From: a virus
Virus record (IMG/VR): IMGVR_UViG_3300045135_000437
Location: 1-25,169 of that record
DNA length: 25,169 bases
Direction: 5' to 3' (one strand)
Below are positions 6,572 through 13,809 of the stretch, in pieces. Below the pieces are notes generated by a model. That model had not been told where the DNA came from. It searched no databases and saw only the letters and a list, made by a program, of their open reading frames with translations. A program made the translations under genes and the position numbers. Positions within the stretch are counted from its first letter, which is position 1. Each line of letters starts with the position of its first letter.

Positions 6572-9500
6572 ATGGCAGGATTAGGCAAAGGACTTAAAGC
6601 ATTAGCAGGGTCCGTTACCCCACCTAAAAAAGATATAAATCCATTGTTAAAACAAATGGAAGAAGCTTTTACATCTCCTGATCTTGATCTTTTTGATAAA
6701 GATCCAAATGCTGAAACAGAATTAGTAGGAAGATTCTACTCTCCTGTATATTCTACTATTGAAAAAATGCCTATAGGTAAAGAAGGCACTAAAGGTGAAA
6801 ACATTATGGGGTACTTAAACAAACGTGCTCCTAATGTAGATAAATCTGAACTAGAATCTTTTAATATTAATCTTGATCCAAATAAAAAATATACTAGAGA
6901 AGAAGTATTAACGTTAGCTAAAGAAAAAGGTTCTTCTGATTATACTATTGAAAAACAAAAATATACAGAGTATGAAGATACTCAAAGACAAAATGTTTCT
7001 GATAAAGAAGTAGAGTATGCTGAATTAGTACTTCAAGGAAAACAAGATTATACAAGGCATTCTAATAAAACACATTTTGGTGGAAAGAAAAATATAGGAC
7101 ACTCAAGAGTTTCTATTAGAGAAGAAATGCCTGAAGGTGGTCCACTTTCACAAAAAATAGTAGATCGTCCTCGTTATCTTTTAATTGAAGAATTACAAAG
7201 TGATTTAGCTAAAGTTAGAGATGATCTTCCAAACGAAGAAAGTCCTATAACTAATTATTACAATCAGGGTTCACCTTTTGATCCTAATATAGACATTGAA
7301 CAATTTAATCGTGAAGTATTCTATCCAAAAATTTCAGGTAATTTTGATGACCTAGTAGAAGAGTTAAATGATTTATTTAATATCTACGTAGATAGAAATG
7401 TAGTTAATACAATTAAAGATTTTTATCTTACTACTTTTGATCCTGAATTAATAGACAGTATTGATGATTTTAAAAAAATAAACCAAGATGATACTTATAA
7501 AAATCAATTAATAAAAACATTAAAAGATGAGCACAATATTGATGCTGCAGGAAGAGATATAGAAACCGTTTCACTAGATGCAATTAGAAAAAAATCAGAC
7601 ACTTCATCTGGAGAAACGGATTGGTCTTCTGGTGGAGACTATGAATTATCACCTGATGAAGTTTTAGAAAGAGAAGTAAAAAGAGTTGTACAAAGTACTA
7701 AAGCATTTATAGATAATCTTTATTTAGCTGGTGCCCCAAAATCGCAATTAAACCTAGAAGAAATACAAACATTACCTGTTGCTACTAGAACTGAGTATGT
7801 AAAACGATTACTTTTAGCAAACATTGCTTATGCAAAACAAAACAATATTAATAAAATTGTTATTCCGAATTACAAAGAAATAGCAAGCCAAAGAGTAGAT
7901 ACTTTTGATGCTGTTTTATATGATAGAGGAATGGATGAAACTGATCCTTTAGTGCAAAAATATAAAAAGGCACTTGAAAAAGGTAAAGAAGTTGAAGTAG
8001 CACAAGAATATTTTGAAGGCGTATTTAAACCTATATATGAAGATGCTGTAAAAAAAGTATTAAACGGTTTAAAAGCAGAAACAAAAAGTGCTATTAAAAC
8101 TAGCACAAAAGAATTAAAGTATCCTGATTTAACAAAACCAGATCGTTTTAGAAAATCAAATGCTTTAGAAATAGACATTACTGAATTTGATTATGATCCA
8201 GCAACAAGTATATTTAGATTTGCAGAAGGTGGAGCAGTTCCTATGGAAGAACAAATGAAACTCTTTGAACAGGGTGGCCTCAGAGATGAAGGCGGTATGG
8301 TAGATGAAGTATCAGGAAATGATGTTCCAATTGGAAGCACTCGTAAAGAAGTACGTGATGACATACCTGCCATGCTAAGTGAAGGTGAGTTTGTATTTCC
8401 TGCAGACGTAGTACGTTTTCTTGGACTAGAACGATTAATGAATCTTAGGCAAGAAGCTAAGATGGGCTTGAAACAAATGGAAGCTATGGGTCAGATGGGT
8501 AACAGTGATGAAGCTACAATGCCTGATGACTTACCTTTTGGTATGATGGATTTAATTATTGTTGAGGGAGAAGAGGAAGAGCCAGAAGAAAAAGCACATG
8601 GTGGTGTTATTCATGCACAACAAGGCACATTTGTAACTCCTATTTTTGATCCACAAAATCAAGATGTACGTCCATACACAAACGATGGTGGACAAACAGT
8701 TCGTTATATTCCATTCTTAGGTGGGCAACCTGTCTACCCAATTCCAGAAGGATATGTACCATTAGATCAAGCTACTGCACTAGAAACAGAAGAAACACCT
8801 GAAGCTATCCCAACAGATGATGATGATCCTCGCCCACCTGTAGAGCCATCAGAATTTCAGAAAGCAGGTGGATGGAATATGGACTTTGGTGATCCACCCG
8901 ATCCTAATAAAGTAGAACTTTGGATTAAAGAGGCTGAAAAAGTAAGCACCGTTGGTAATGTAGTCTCAGGTGTTTTGGCTGCAGTTAATCCAGTACTAGG
9001 TGTTTTTAATGCTGTTGGTACTCATTTAAATAAAAAAGGAATAACAAACAATTATGAACGTGTATTAAAAGCTGCATCTAAAACTCCTATTAAAGGGCAA
9101 ATGGATCGTATAGAAAAAGTTAATAAACGTTTGACAGATCCTGAAAGCAAAGGTATACTTGGTGGTATAGTTGGAGAAATTATTGACGGAATTAGTGGAG
9201 CAGTAGGTCTTACACCAGAGGAAACAGCTATAGCTAAAAACGTTGGTAATACAAGCATAACAACTCCAATAGAAACAGATCCAAATAAATTTGAATTAGA
9301 TCTTAAAGAAAGTCTACGTCCTGTATCAAAACCTGAAGAATTAAAAGATATTGGTATTAGAGGAAATACATTAAATGCTCAAGAAGCAGAAGTATTACGT
9401 AAAGCTGGAATTGATATAACTAGAGTAGACCCTACCGAAGCTAGAAGAGCACTTGCACTTGCATCAATAGATAGTCCAATTAGTAGTGATAAAACTATAC

Positions 9501-10273
9501 AAAATTTAAAAAAATATAAAAATAAAATAGAAAAACCTATTACGTCCGACACAGCCATACCTCCTTCTGTTTCTTCTTCACTTTCACCACCTACTGTAGA
9601 AAAACAAACTGAAGAAACATTACTTCCACCAGATAGAACGGGAGCAGATACAATTAGAGGTGTTATTCCCACAGACACTGCAGCATTTGCAGCTAAACCA
9701 GAACAAGTAACGGGTGGTTTAGGAGAAGTAAAAACACGGGCAGATGATAGGCAAACCTTTGAATTAACCACTGCTAATGAAAAATTGCGAAAAGCATTAC
9801 AAGCTATACGCAGTGCTGACACAGTTAACTCTCTTGTAGAAAGAGGTACAGATGCAAAAAATAAAGGATTACAACAGTTAGCAAAAAATGCTGAAGAAGC
9901 AATTGAAAGTATTGTTTCTGGAAACGAAGCTAGTGGTTTAGACGATAAAGGTCCAATGAGATTTGCCTCAGCAACACAGCAAAATGCAGTATCGTTAGAA
10001 CCACAAAAACCTAAAAGAGTTGGAATGCAATCTAAAGACGACGATGGGCCAAGTCTTGCAGAACGAATGCAAAAAACAATGCAAGAGCAAGCTACAAAAT
10101 CTTTAGACACATTTGATAAAAATGTAGGAGAAGTAGTATCCAAAGCTAAAACTAAGTCTGCACAAAAAGCAGCTAAACAAGAAGCTAAAAAAGTTAAAGA
10201 AAAACTTGAACAGCAAGCTAAGGGTATTAAGACAGGCTTCAAGAAAGGTGGACTTGCAAGCCGTAAAAAATAA
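6572..10273 (+). CDS. Large virion-type protein: polyvalent-protein-like N-terminus joined to a structural C-terminus
   Basis: This encodes 1233 residues. Residues 160-212 contain T-R-H-S-N-K-T-H-F-G, G-H-S-R-V-S and a late L-I-E-E-L-Q-S-D motif. With N-N-I-N-K-I-V-I-P-N (about 426-435) this resembles domains of phage polyvalent proteins, which are thought to accompany injected DNA. From about residue 553 the style changes: repeated GG motifs, D-D-I-P-A-M-L-S-E-G-E-F-V-F-P-A-D-V-V (around 600), acidic blocks, a hydrophobic stretch (about 791-816) that might touch membrane, then a Lys/Ala/Gln-rich coiled-coil tail ending G-G-L-A-S-R-K-K. Position between portal and scaffold suggests an internal or ejected virion protein. 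AGGA precedes the ATG. A second start at 8243 has its own GGAG. Both assignments are from motif memory. Confidence 0.78.
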   Translation: MAGLGKGLKALAGSVTPPKKDINPLLKQMEEAFTSPDLDLFDKDPNAETELVGRFYSPVYSTIEKMPIGKEGTKGENIMGYLNKRAPNVDKSELESFNINLDPNKKYTREEVLTLAKEKGSSDYTIEKQKYTEYEDTQRQNVSDKEVEYAELVLQGKQDYTRHSNKTHFGGKKNIGHSRVSIREEMPEGGPLSQKIVDRPRYLLIEELQSDLAKVRDDLPNEESPITNYYNQGSPFDPNIDIEQFNREVFYPKISGNFDDLVEELNDLFNIYVDRNVVNTIKDFYLTTFDPELIDSIDDFKKINQDDTYKNQLIKTLKDEHNIDAAGRDIETVSLDAIRKKSDTSSGETDWSSGGDYELSPDEVLEREVKRVVQSTKAFIDNLYLAGAPKSQLNLEEIQTLPVATRTEYVKRLLLANIAYAKQNNINKIVIPNYKEIASQRVDTFDAVLYDRGMDETDPLVQKYKKALEKGKEVEVAQEYFEGVFKPIYEDAVKKVLNGLKAETKSAIKTSTKELKYPDLTKPDRFRKSNALEIDITEFDYDPATSIFRFAEGGAVPMEEQMKLFEQGGLRDEGGMVDEVSGNDVPIGSTRKEVRDDIPAMLSEGEFVFPADVVRFLGLERLMNLRQEAKMGLKQMEAMGQMGNSDEATMPDDLPFGMMDLIIVEGEEEEPEEKAHGGVIHAQQGTFVTPIFDPQNQDVRPYTNDGGQTVRYIPFLGGQPVYPIPEGYVPLDQATALETEETPEAIPTDDDDPRPPVEPSEFQKAGGWNMDFGDPPDPNKVELWIKEAEKVSTVGNVVSGVLAAVNPVLGVFNAVGTHLNKKGITNNYERVLKAASKTPIKGQMDRIEKVNKRLTDPESKGILGGIVGEIIDGISGAVGLTPEETAIAKNVGNTSITTPIETDPNKFELDLKESLRPVSKPEELKDIGIRGNTLNAQEAEVLRKAGIDITRVDPTEARRALALASIDSPISSDKTIQNLKKYKNKIEKPITSDTAIPPSVSSSLSPPTVEKQTEETLLPPDRTGADTIRGVIPTDTAAFAAKPEQVTGGLGEVKTRADDRQTFELTTANEKLRKALQAIRSADTVNSLVERGTDAKNKGLQQLAKNAEEAIESIVSGNEASGLDDKGPMRFASATQQNAVSLEPQKPKRVGMQSKDDDGPSLAERMQKTMQEQATKSLDTFDKNVGEVVSKAKTKSAQKAAKQEAKKVKEKLEQQAKGIKTGFKKGGLASRKK
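8231..8245 (+). promoter_or_regulatory. Possible internal ribosome binding site and ATG within the 1233-residue gene
   Basis: GGAG at 8231-8234, preceded by AAGGT, lies 8 nt before an in-frame ATG at 8243 (residue 558). Starting there would give a 676-residue protein beginning M-E-E-Q-M-K-L-F-E-Q-G-G-L. This is just where the polyvalent-like region ends and the virion-type region begins, so a shorter structural form could be made from the same message. The GGAG also encodes Gly-Gly, which is frequent in this protein, so it may be coincidental. Confidence 0.35.
9131..9159 (+). promoter_or_regulatory. Sigma70-like promoter match inside a gene
   Basis: TTGACA at 9131-9136 and TATACT at 9154-9159 are separated by 17 nt, which is a perfect -35 box and a 5/6 -10 box at ideal spacing. 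It lies inside the 1233-residue gene, about 1.2 kb before the scaffold gene, and could boost scaffold and capsid transcription. AT-rich DNA gives chance matches, so this is only a candidate. Confidence 0.33.
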
Positions 10274-10287
10274 TAACCACCAATATG

Positions 10288-10331
10288 ACTAGCTACCCAT
10301 CCCCCTACCAACAGGCTACGGTGGCCCTAGT
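10288..10331 (+). promoter_or_regulatory. Imperfect hairpin just before the scaffold ribosome binding site
   Basis: The 71-nt gap before the scaffold ATG holds a foldable element. ACTAG-CTACC (10288-10297) can pair with GGTGG-CC-CTAGT (10320-10331), giving ten pairs with one U-G pair and a two-base bulge around a 22-nt loop. AAAGGA (10333-10338) begins two bases after the stem. There is no U-tract, so it is not a standard terminator. A processing or translational control site is possible. I see no promoter in this gap. Confidence 0.35.
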
Positions 10332-10344
10332 GAAAGGACAAATA

Positions 10345-11208
10345 ATGTCAGACACAATTATGGCTGAAGAAATGCAGCCCCAAAAGAAAGCGGCTTTTGC
10401 CAATCGTAAATACACAAATGAAGAACGATTGAAAAAAGAAGAAGAAGAACTTGAACAGCTAATAGCTGAACAAAAAGGTGAAGCAGTAGAGAAAGAACCA
10501 CAAGAAGCTGAACCTAAAAATGCTGAAGAAAAAAGTTTTAAAAAACGTTATGGTGATCTACGTAGACACCAACAGCAAAAAGAAAAAGAATACGAAGATC
10601 GTATTAATGCACTTGAGCAACAGCTTAACCAAGCAACAAAACAAGAAATCCGACTACCTAAGTCAGATGAAGACATTGAAGCTTGGGCAAATAAGTATCC
10701 AGATGTTGCGGCTATTGTTGAAACTATTGCAATTAAAAAAGCAAAAGAACAATCAGCAGATTTGGAAGAACGTGTAAAAGCAGTAGACGAAATGCGTGAG
10801 ACTGCAGCACGTGAAAAAGCTGAAGCAGAGTTGTTAAAACTGCACCCTGACTTTAATGACATTCGTGATGACGATGATTTTCATCAGTGGGCAGAAGAAC
10901 AACCAAAGTGGATACAAGAAGCACTGTACGAGAATAACAATGATGCTCGTTCTGCTGCTCGTGCAATTGATCTATACAAAGCAGATCGTGGCATTAAAAA
11001 AACTAGAGCCACATCAAAAGATGCTGCACGTTCTGTAAATACACGAAATGAACGTAGCAAACCTCAGTCAGATAGAACAGGAATGTCTATAAAAGAATCT
11101 GACGTGCAAAGAATGTCTGCCGTAGAATACGAAAATAATGCTGATACAATTATGGAAGCTATTCGTACAGGCAACTTTATTTACGATTTATCTGGTTCTG
11201 CTAGGTAA
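10345..11208 (+). CDS. Capsid scaffolding protein
   Basis: This encodes 287 residues from ATG 10345, chosen because AAAGGA lies 6 nt upstream. An in-frame ATG at 10285 would add 20 residues rich in Pro, Ser and Gln through a hairpin region and has no ribosome site. The protein is highly charged and helical: E/K/Q-rich coiled coil at about 30-95, then D-E-D-I-E-A-W-A-N-K-Y-P-D-V, a second charged helix, and L-H-P-D-F-N-D-I-R-D-D-D-D-F-H-Q-W-A near 165-182. A basic Ser/Arg tail precedes a conserved-looking end, A-I-R-T-G-N-F-I-Y-D-L-S. This composition and its position just before the major capsid gene fit a scaffold that templates the prohead and then leaves. Confidence 0.87.
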   Translation: MSDTIMAEEMQPQKKAAFANRKYTNEERLKKEEEELEQLIAEQKGEAVEKEPQEAEPKNAEEKSFKKRYGDLRRHQQQKEKEYEDRINALEQQLNQATKQEIRLPKSDEDIEAWANKYPDVAAIVETIAIKKAKEQSADLEERVKAVDEMRETAAREKAEAELLKLHPDFNDIRDDDDFHQWAEEQPKWIQEALYENNNDARSAARAIDLYKADRGIKKTRATSKDAARSVNTRNERSKPQSDRTGMSIKESDVQRMSAVEYENNADTIMEAIRTGNFIYDLSGSAR

Positions 11209-11214
11209 AAAGTA

Positions 11215-11242
11215 TTGACATTATAGTTATTTATGATATAAC
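11215..11242 (+). promoter_or_regulatory. Sigma70-like promoter for the major capsid gene
   Basis: TTGACA (11215-11220) is followed after 16 nt by TATAAC (11237-11242), which is a perfect -35 box and a 5/6 -10 box in the only large non-coding gap of the window. Transcription would start near 11249 and give a leader of about 210 nt. A capsid-specific promoter makes sense because this protein is needed in the highest copy number. Confidence 0.62.
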
Positions 11243-11246
11243 TATA
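11222..11246 (+). repeat. Perfect 9-bp inverted repeat over the -10 box
   Basis: TATAGTTAT (11222-11230) and ATAACTATA (11238-11246) are exact reverse complements separated by 7 nt. The right arm covers the -10 box of the capsid promoter. The centre-to-centre distance of 16 nt would suit a dimeric regulator bound across one and a half helical turns. It could also be a small hairpin at the 5' end, or chance in AT-rich DNA. Confidence 0.5.
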
Positions 11247-11248
11247 TG

Positions 11249-11457
11249 TATTAATAGGTTATGCAGCCCCAGAAATGGATTACCTGCATAGCCTAGCCCA
11301 AGCAAACAACAGACCTTACGGACTTACCTAGTAATTCATGGCCCGTAAATGTAACACAAAGGCCAAGTGTTATAGCTTACGCACCCTACGATGTCTAGCC
11401 TCCTATCAAGTATCTGTGTGTTTTGCATCTGTTACTGCTAACTAAAGGAGAATGATA
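11249..11457 (+). promoter_or_regulatory. Long structured 5' leader of the capsid gene
   Basis: This is 209 nt without a convincing open frame. Stem 1 is twelve base pairs with one G-U pair: 11255-11266 with 11284-11295, whose 17-nt loop holds CCA-GAAA-TGG. Stem 2 is TTACGG (11316-11321) with CCGTAA (11343-11348), enclosing TTAC-CTA-GTAA. Stem 3 is TAACAC (11352-11357) with GTGTTA (11367-11372). The loop of stem 3 contains GGCCA (11361-11365), which can pair with TGGCC (11339-11343), forming a possible pseudoknot that competes with one base pair of stem 2. Computationally described RNA motifs upstream of phage capsid genes exist; whether this is one of them is not known here. Confidence 0.5.
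11444..11450 (+). promoter_or_regulatory. Strong ribosome binding site that decides the capsid start
   Basis: AAAGGAG at 11444-11450 is a near-perfect Shine-Dalgarno. Two in-frame ATGs follow, at 11452 and 11458. The first is only 1 nt from the site and too close; the second is 7 nt away, which is ideal. The capsid start is therefore placed at 11458. Confidence 0.75.
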
Positions 11458-12522
11458 ATGGCATTTTCATCAGCAGCAGGTTATGGGAATTTACCCAATG
11501 GTAATTTTAGTCCTGTAATCTATTCCAAACAGGTGCAACTTGCTTTCCGCAAGGCATCTGTTGTTGAAGCAATCACGAACTCTGATTATTTTGGAGAGAT
11601 TGCAAACATGGGTGACTCAGTTAAAATCATTAAAGAACCTGAGATCACCGTGAAGTCCTACTCACGTGGGACCACAATTACGCCACAAGATTTGGATGAT
11701 GAAGACTTTTCATTGACCATTGACAAAGCTAACTACTTTGCCTTCAAGGTGGACGATATTGAAGAGGCTCACAGCCACGTCAATTTCCAAAGCCTTGCAA
11801 GTGATCGTGCTGCGTACCGTTTGTCTGATCAGTTTGACCAAGACGTTCTTGGTTATTTGTCAGGCTACACACAATCTGCAATTCATGGTTCGCCAGATAC
11901 AGCCAATACAACTGTAAATGGTTCTAAAGCCATCTCTACTGCAGGTTCTGACGAGTTGCTATCTTCAATGAAAGTTGACGGTAATGACTTTAATGCTGGT
12001 ACTGCTGATTACTCAGTAGCACTATTGCCACGTACAGGTGGTGCAACTGCTGCCCCTTCAACGGCAGGTGAGACTAACCCTCTTACTTTGATTGCACGTA
12101 TGGCTCGTAAGCTTGATCAACAAAATGTTGATTCATCTGGAAGGTGGCTTGTAGTTGACCCCGTATTTATGGAAATCCTTCGTGACGAAGACTCACGTCT
12201 TTTGAACGCCGATTTCGGTGAATCAGGTGGACTTCGCAATGGTCTTGTTCTAAACAATTTACACGGTTTCCGTGTTTATGTTTCTAACAACCTACCTACA
12301 ATTGGTACTGGTCCTGCAACTGAAGCAGCGTCAAATAACTCTAACTACGGTGTTATCGTAGGTGGACATGATTCCGCTGTTGCAACTGCAGAGCAGATCA
12401 ATAAAACAGAAACATATCGTGACCCTGACAGCTTTGCTGACATTGTTCGTGGTATGCATCTATACGGTCGCAAAATCCTTCGCCCAGAAGCGTTGGTTAA
12501 TGCGAAATATAACATTCGCTAA
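11458..12522 (+). CDS. Major capsid protein
   Basis: This encodes 354 residues from ATG 11458. It follows the scaffold gene, has its own promoter and the strongest ribosome site in the window, and shows a less AT-rich codon choice than its neighbours, all expected for the most abundant virion protein. The N-terminus (M-A-F-S-S-A-A-G-Y-G-N-L-P-N-G-N-F-S-P) leads to Q-L-A-F-R-K-A-S-V-V-E-A and I-K-E-P-E-I-T-V-K-S-Y with D-L-D-D-E-D-F-S-L-T-I-D-K-A. Later parts are R-L-L-N-A-D-F-G near 250 and G-F-R-V-Y-V-S-N-N-L-P near 270. This matches, from memory, the HK97-fold shell proteins of marine podoviruses. Gene order and expression signals carry most of the weight in the call. Confidence 0.9.
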   Translation: MAFSSAAGYGNLPNGNFSPVIYSKQVQLAFRKASVVEAITNSDYFGEIANMGDSVKIIKEPEITVKSYSRGTTITPQDLDDEDFSLTIDKANYFAFKVDDIEEAHSHVNFQSLASDRAAYRLSDQFDQDVLGYLSGYTQSAIHGSPDTANTTVNGSKAISTAGSDELLSSMKVDGNDFNAGTADYSVALLPRTGGATAAPSTAGETNPLTLIARMARKLDQQNVDSSGRWLVVDPVFMEILRDEDSRLLNADFGESGGLRNGLVLNNLHGFRVYVSNNLPTIGTGPATEAASNNSNYGVIVGGHDSAVATAEQINKTETYRDPDSFADIVRGMHLYGRKILRPEALVNAKYNIR

Positions 12523-12538
12523 TAGGGAGGGATAAATA

Positions 12539-13030
12539 ATGGCTACAGTTACTACTTTGTCTGCTCCTGCACACGGTTCAAGTGCACGTGGACGTTCTCC
12601 GTATATGGTAGAGCAAGAGATTGATCTTGCTGCTGCTGCAACTGCAAAGGGTTCTGCCCTAGCTGCTGCTGATATTATCCAAGCAATTACTGTTGGCGCA
12701 AACACAATGGTAATGGCTGCAGGTATGGAATGTACTACAACACCTTCAGGTGGTACAGGTACAGTTCTTGACCTTGGTATCACAGGTGGTGACGTTGATG
12801 CGTTTGTTGATGGTTTTGCTTTTGACTCTGCTTCTGCAGGTGATTATGCAACATTGGCAAACACTGCATGTCCTATCTTGGTTACTACATCAGATACAGT
12901 TGATGTATTGATTCAAGCTGCTACAACAGTATCTACCGCAGGTAAGGTACGTGTATATGCAGTACTAATGGATGTTGATGGACTTGGCGAAATGACCGCC
13001 GATGAAGTTGCACGTGATGCACTAGCATAA
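12539..13030 (+). CDS. Probable capsid decoration or head-associated protein
   Basis: This encodes 163 residues, rich in Ala, Thr, Val and Gly with few charges, and predicted to be mostly beta. The start A-P-A-H-G-S-S-A-R-G-R-S-P-Y-M-V-E-Q-E-I-D leads to beta-like segments with G-A-N-T-M-V-M-A-A-G-M-E and D-T-V-D-V-L-I-Q-A, and an end V-R-V-Y-A-V-L-M-D-V-D-G. It directly follows the major capsid gene, with AGGGAGG 8 nt before the ATG, a very strong ribosome site that implies high copy number. A terminator-like hairpin comes right after. A capsid cement or surface protein fits best, but no named family is recognised. Confidence 0.65.
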   Translation: MATVTTLSAPAHGSSARGRSPYMVEQEIDLAAAATAKGSALAAADIIQAITVGANTMVMAAGMECTTTPSGGTGTVLDLGITGGDVDAFVDGFAFDSASAGDYATLANTACPILVTTSDTVDVLIQAATTVSTAGKVRVYAVLMDVDGLGEMTADEVARDALA

Positions 13031-13038
13031 TAAAACAT

Positions 13039-13066
13039 TTAAGGGGCTGGGCAACTGGCCCCTTAA
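13039..13066 (+). terminator. Terminator-like hairpin after the capsid genes
   Basis: TTAAGGGGCT (13039-13048) pairs with GGCCCCTTAA (13057-13066), giving ten pairs with one U-G pair and an 8-nt loop. The GC-rich core suits an intrinsic terminator, but only a weak TCTAACTT follows in place of a U-run, so read-through is likely. It could trim the abundant capsid message and protect its 3' end while leaving lower expression for the tail genes. Confidence 0.6.
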
Positions 13067-13086
13067 TCTAACTTAAAGGTACTATT

Positions 13087-13809
13087 ATGGCTACATATGT
13101 TGCACTTGTAAATGAACTATTGCGAAGAATAAATGAAACTACACTTGATACAGCAGGTGATGGGTTTGGTGATGCTCGTAACTTACAAGCTATTGCAAAA
13201 GATGCTATTAATTCTAGTACTCGTGAAATTTTACAAACGTCACAAGAATGGCCTTTTACTTTTACTACTTATACAGAAACATTAGTTATTGGAACAGGTA
13301 CATACGCATGGCAATCAGATGTATCTAAAATTGATTGGGATTCTTTTTATTTAAAACGTTTGTCTTCAGAAGATAATGAACCAAAAAAACTTACAGTGCT
13401 TAGTTACGTAGACTATCTTAGATACTACAGACCACAAGAAGATACATCAGGTGCAGATGGACGAGATACACCACAACTTATTTATAAAACAGAAGAACGT
13501 AAATTTGGTGTAACACCAGTACCAGATGCTGCATATGAAATAGAATACCGTTATTGGTCTTTTCCTAGTGATCTAACGGCGTTTGACGATACGTCTATTA
13601 TTCCAGATAGATTTAAACATGTACTTATAGATGGTGCCATGATGTATATGATGCGGTTTCGCAGCAATGAACAAAGTGCAGCTATACATCAACAAAACTT
13701 TCAAAATGGAATAGATACAATGCGAAGGCTACTATTAGATAGCCCTGCATATATTTCATCTACTATTCGTGCTAACAGATATTTTAATGCTAATATAGGC
13801 GCACAATAA
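13087..13809 (+). CDS. Head-tail adaptor / tail tube A-like protein
   Basis: This encodes 240 residues. It starts with a helical part (L-V-N-E-L-L-R-R-I-N-E, then A-I-A-K-D-A-I-N-S-S-T-R-E-I), continues with Q-E-W-P-F-T near 55 and a beta-rich core with L-S-Y-V-D-Y-L-R-Y-Y-R-P and E-I-E-Y-R-Y-W. It ends in a helix with D-G-A-M-M-Y-M-M-R-F-R-S-N-E-Q-S-A and F-Q-N-G-I-D-T-M-R-R-L-L. A helical bundle with an inserted beta region resembles podovirus adaptors such as T7 gp11 and P22 gp4, which extend the portal. This is a resemblance in layout, not a verified match. AAAGGT precedes the ATG. The stop overlaps the next start by one base, and that next gene is the tail hub. Confidence 0.75.
   Translation: MATYVALVNELLRRINETTLDTAGDGFGDARNLQAIAKDAINSSTREILQTSQEWPFTFTTYTETLVIGTGTYAWQSDVSKIDWDSFYLKRLSSEDNEPKKLTVLSYVDYLRYYRPQEDTSGADGRDTPQLIYKTEERKFGVTPVPDAAYEIEYRYWSFPSDLTAFDDTSIIPDRFKHVLIDGAMMYMMRFRSNEQSAAIHQQNFQNGIDTMRRLLLDSPAYISSTIRANRYFNANIGAQ

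Noticed and set aside
9379-10311. Long minus-strand open frame of 310 residues opposite the large virion-type gene and scaffold start
   Set aside because: It mirrors the Ala/Lys/Glu-rich coding strand and has a Ser/Leu/Cys/Phe-rich composition with no motif; no ribosome site or promoter was seen, and all other genes are on the plus strand.
10520-10777. Plus-strand frame inside the scaffold gene, considered as a frameshift product
   Set aside because: Lys/Leu/Gln-rich low complexity with no slippery site in correct phase; the A-rich run at 10528-10551 does not give an in-frame X-XXY-YYZ heptamer.
11249-11457. tRNA or tmRNA in the capsid leader
   Set aside because: The stems do not form a cloverleaf, and no T-loop-like GTTCRA or CCA end is present in the right place.
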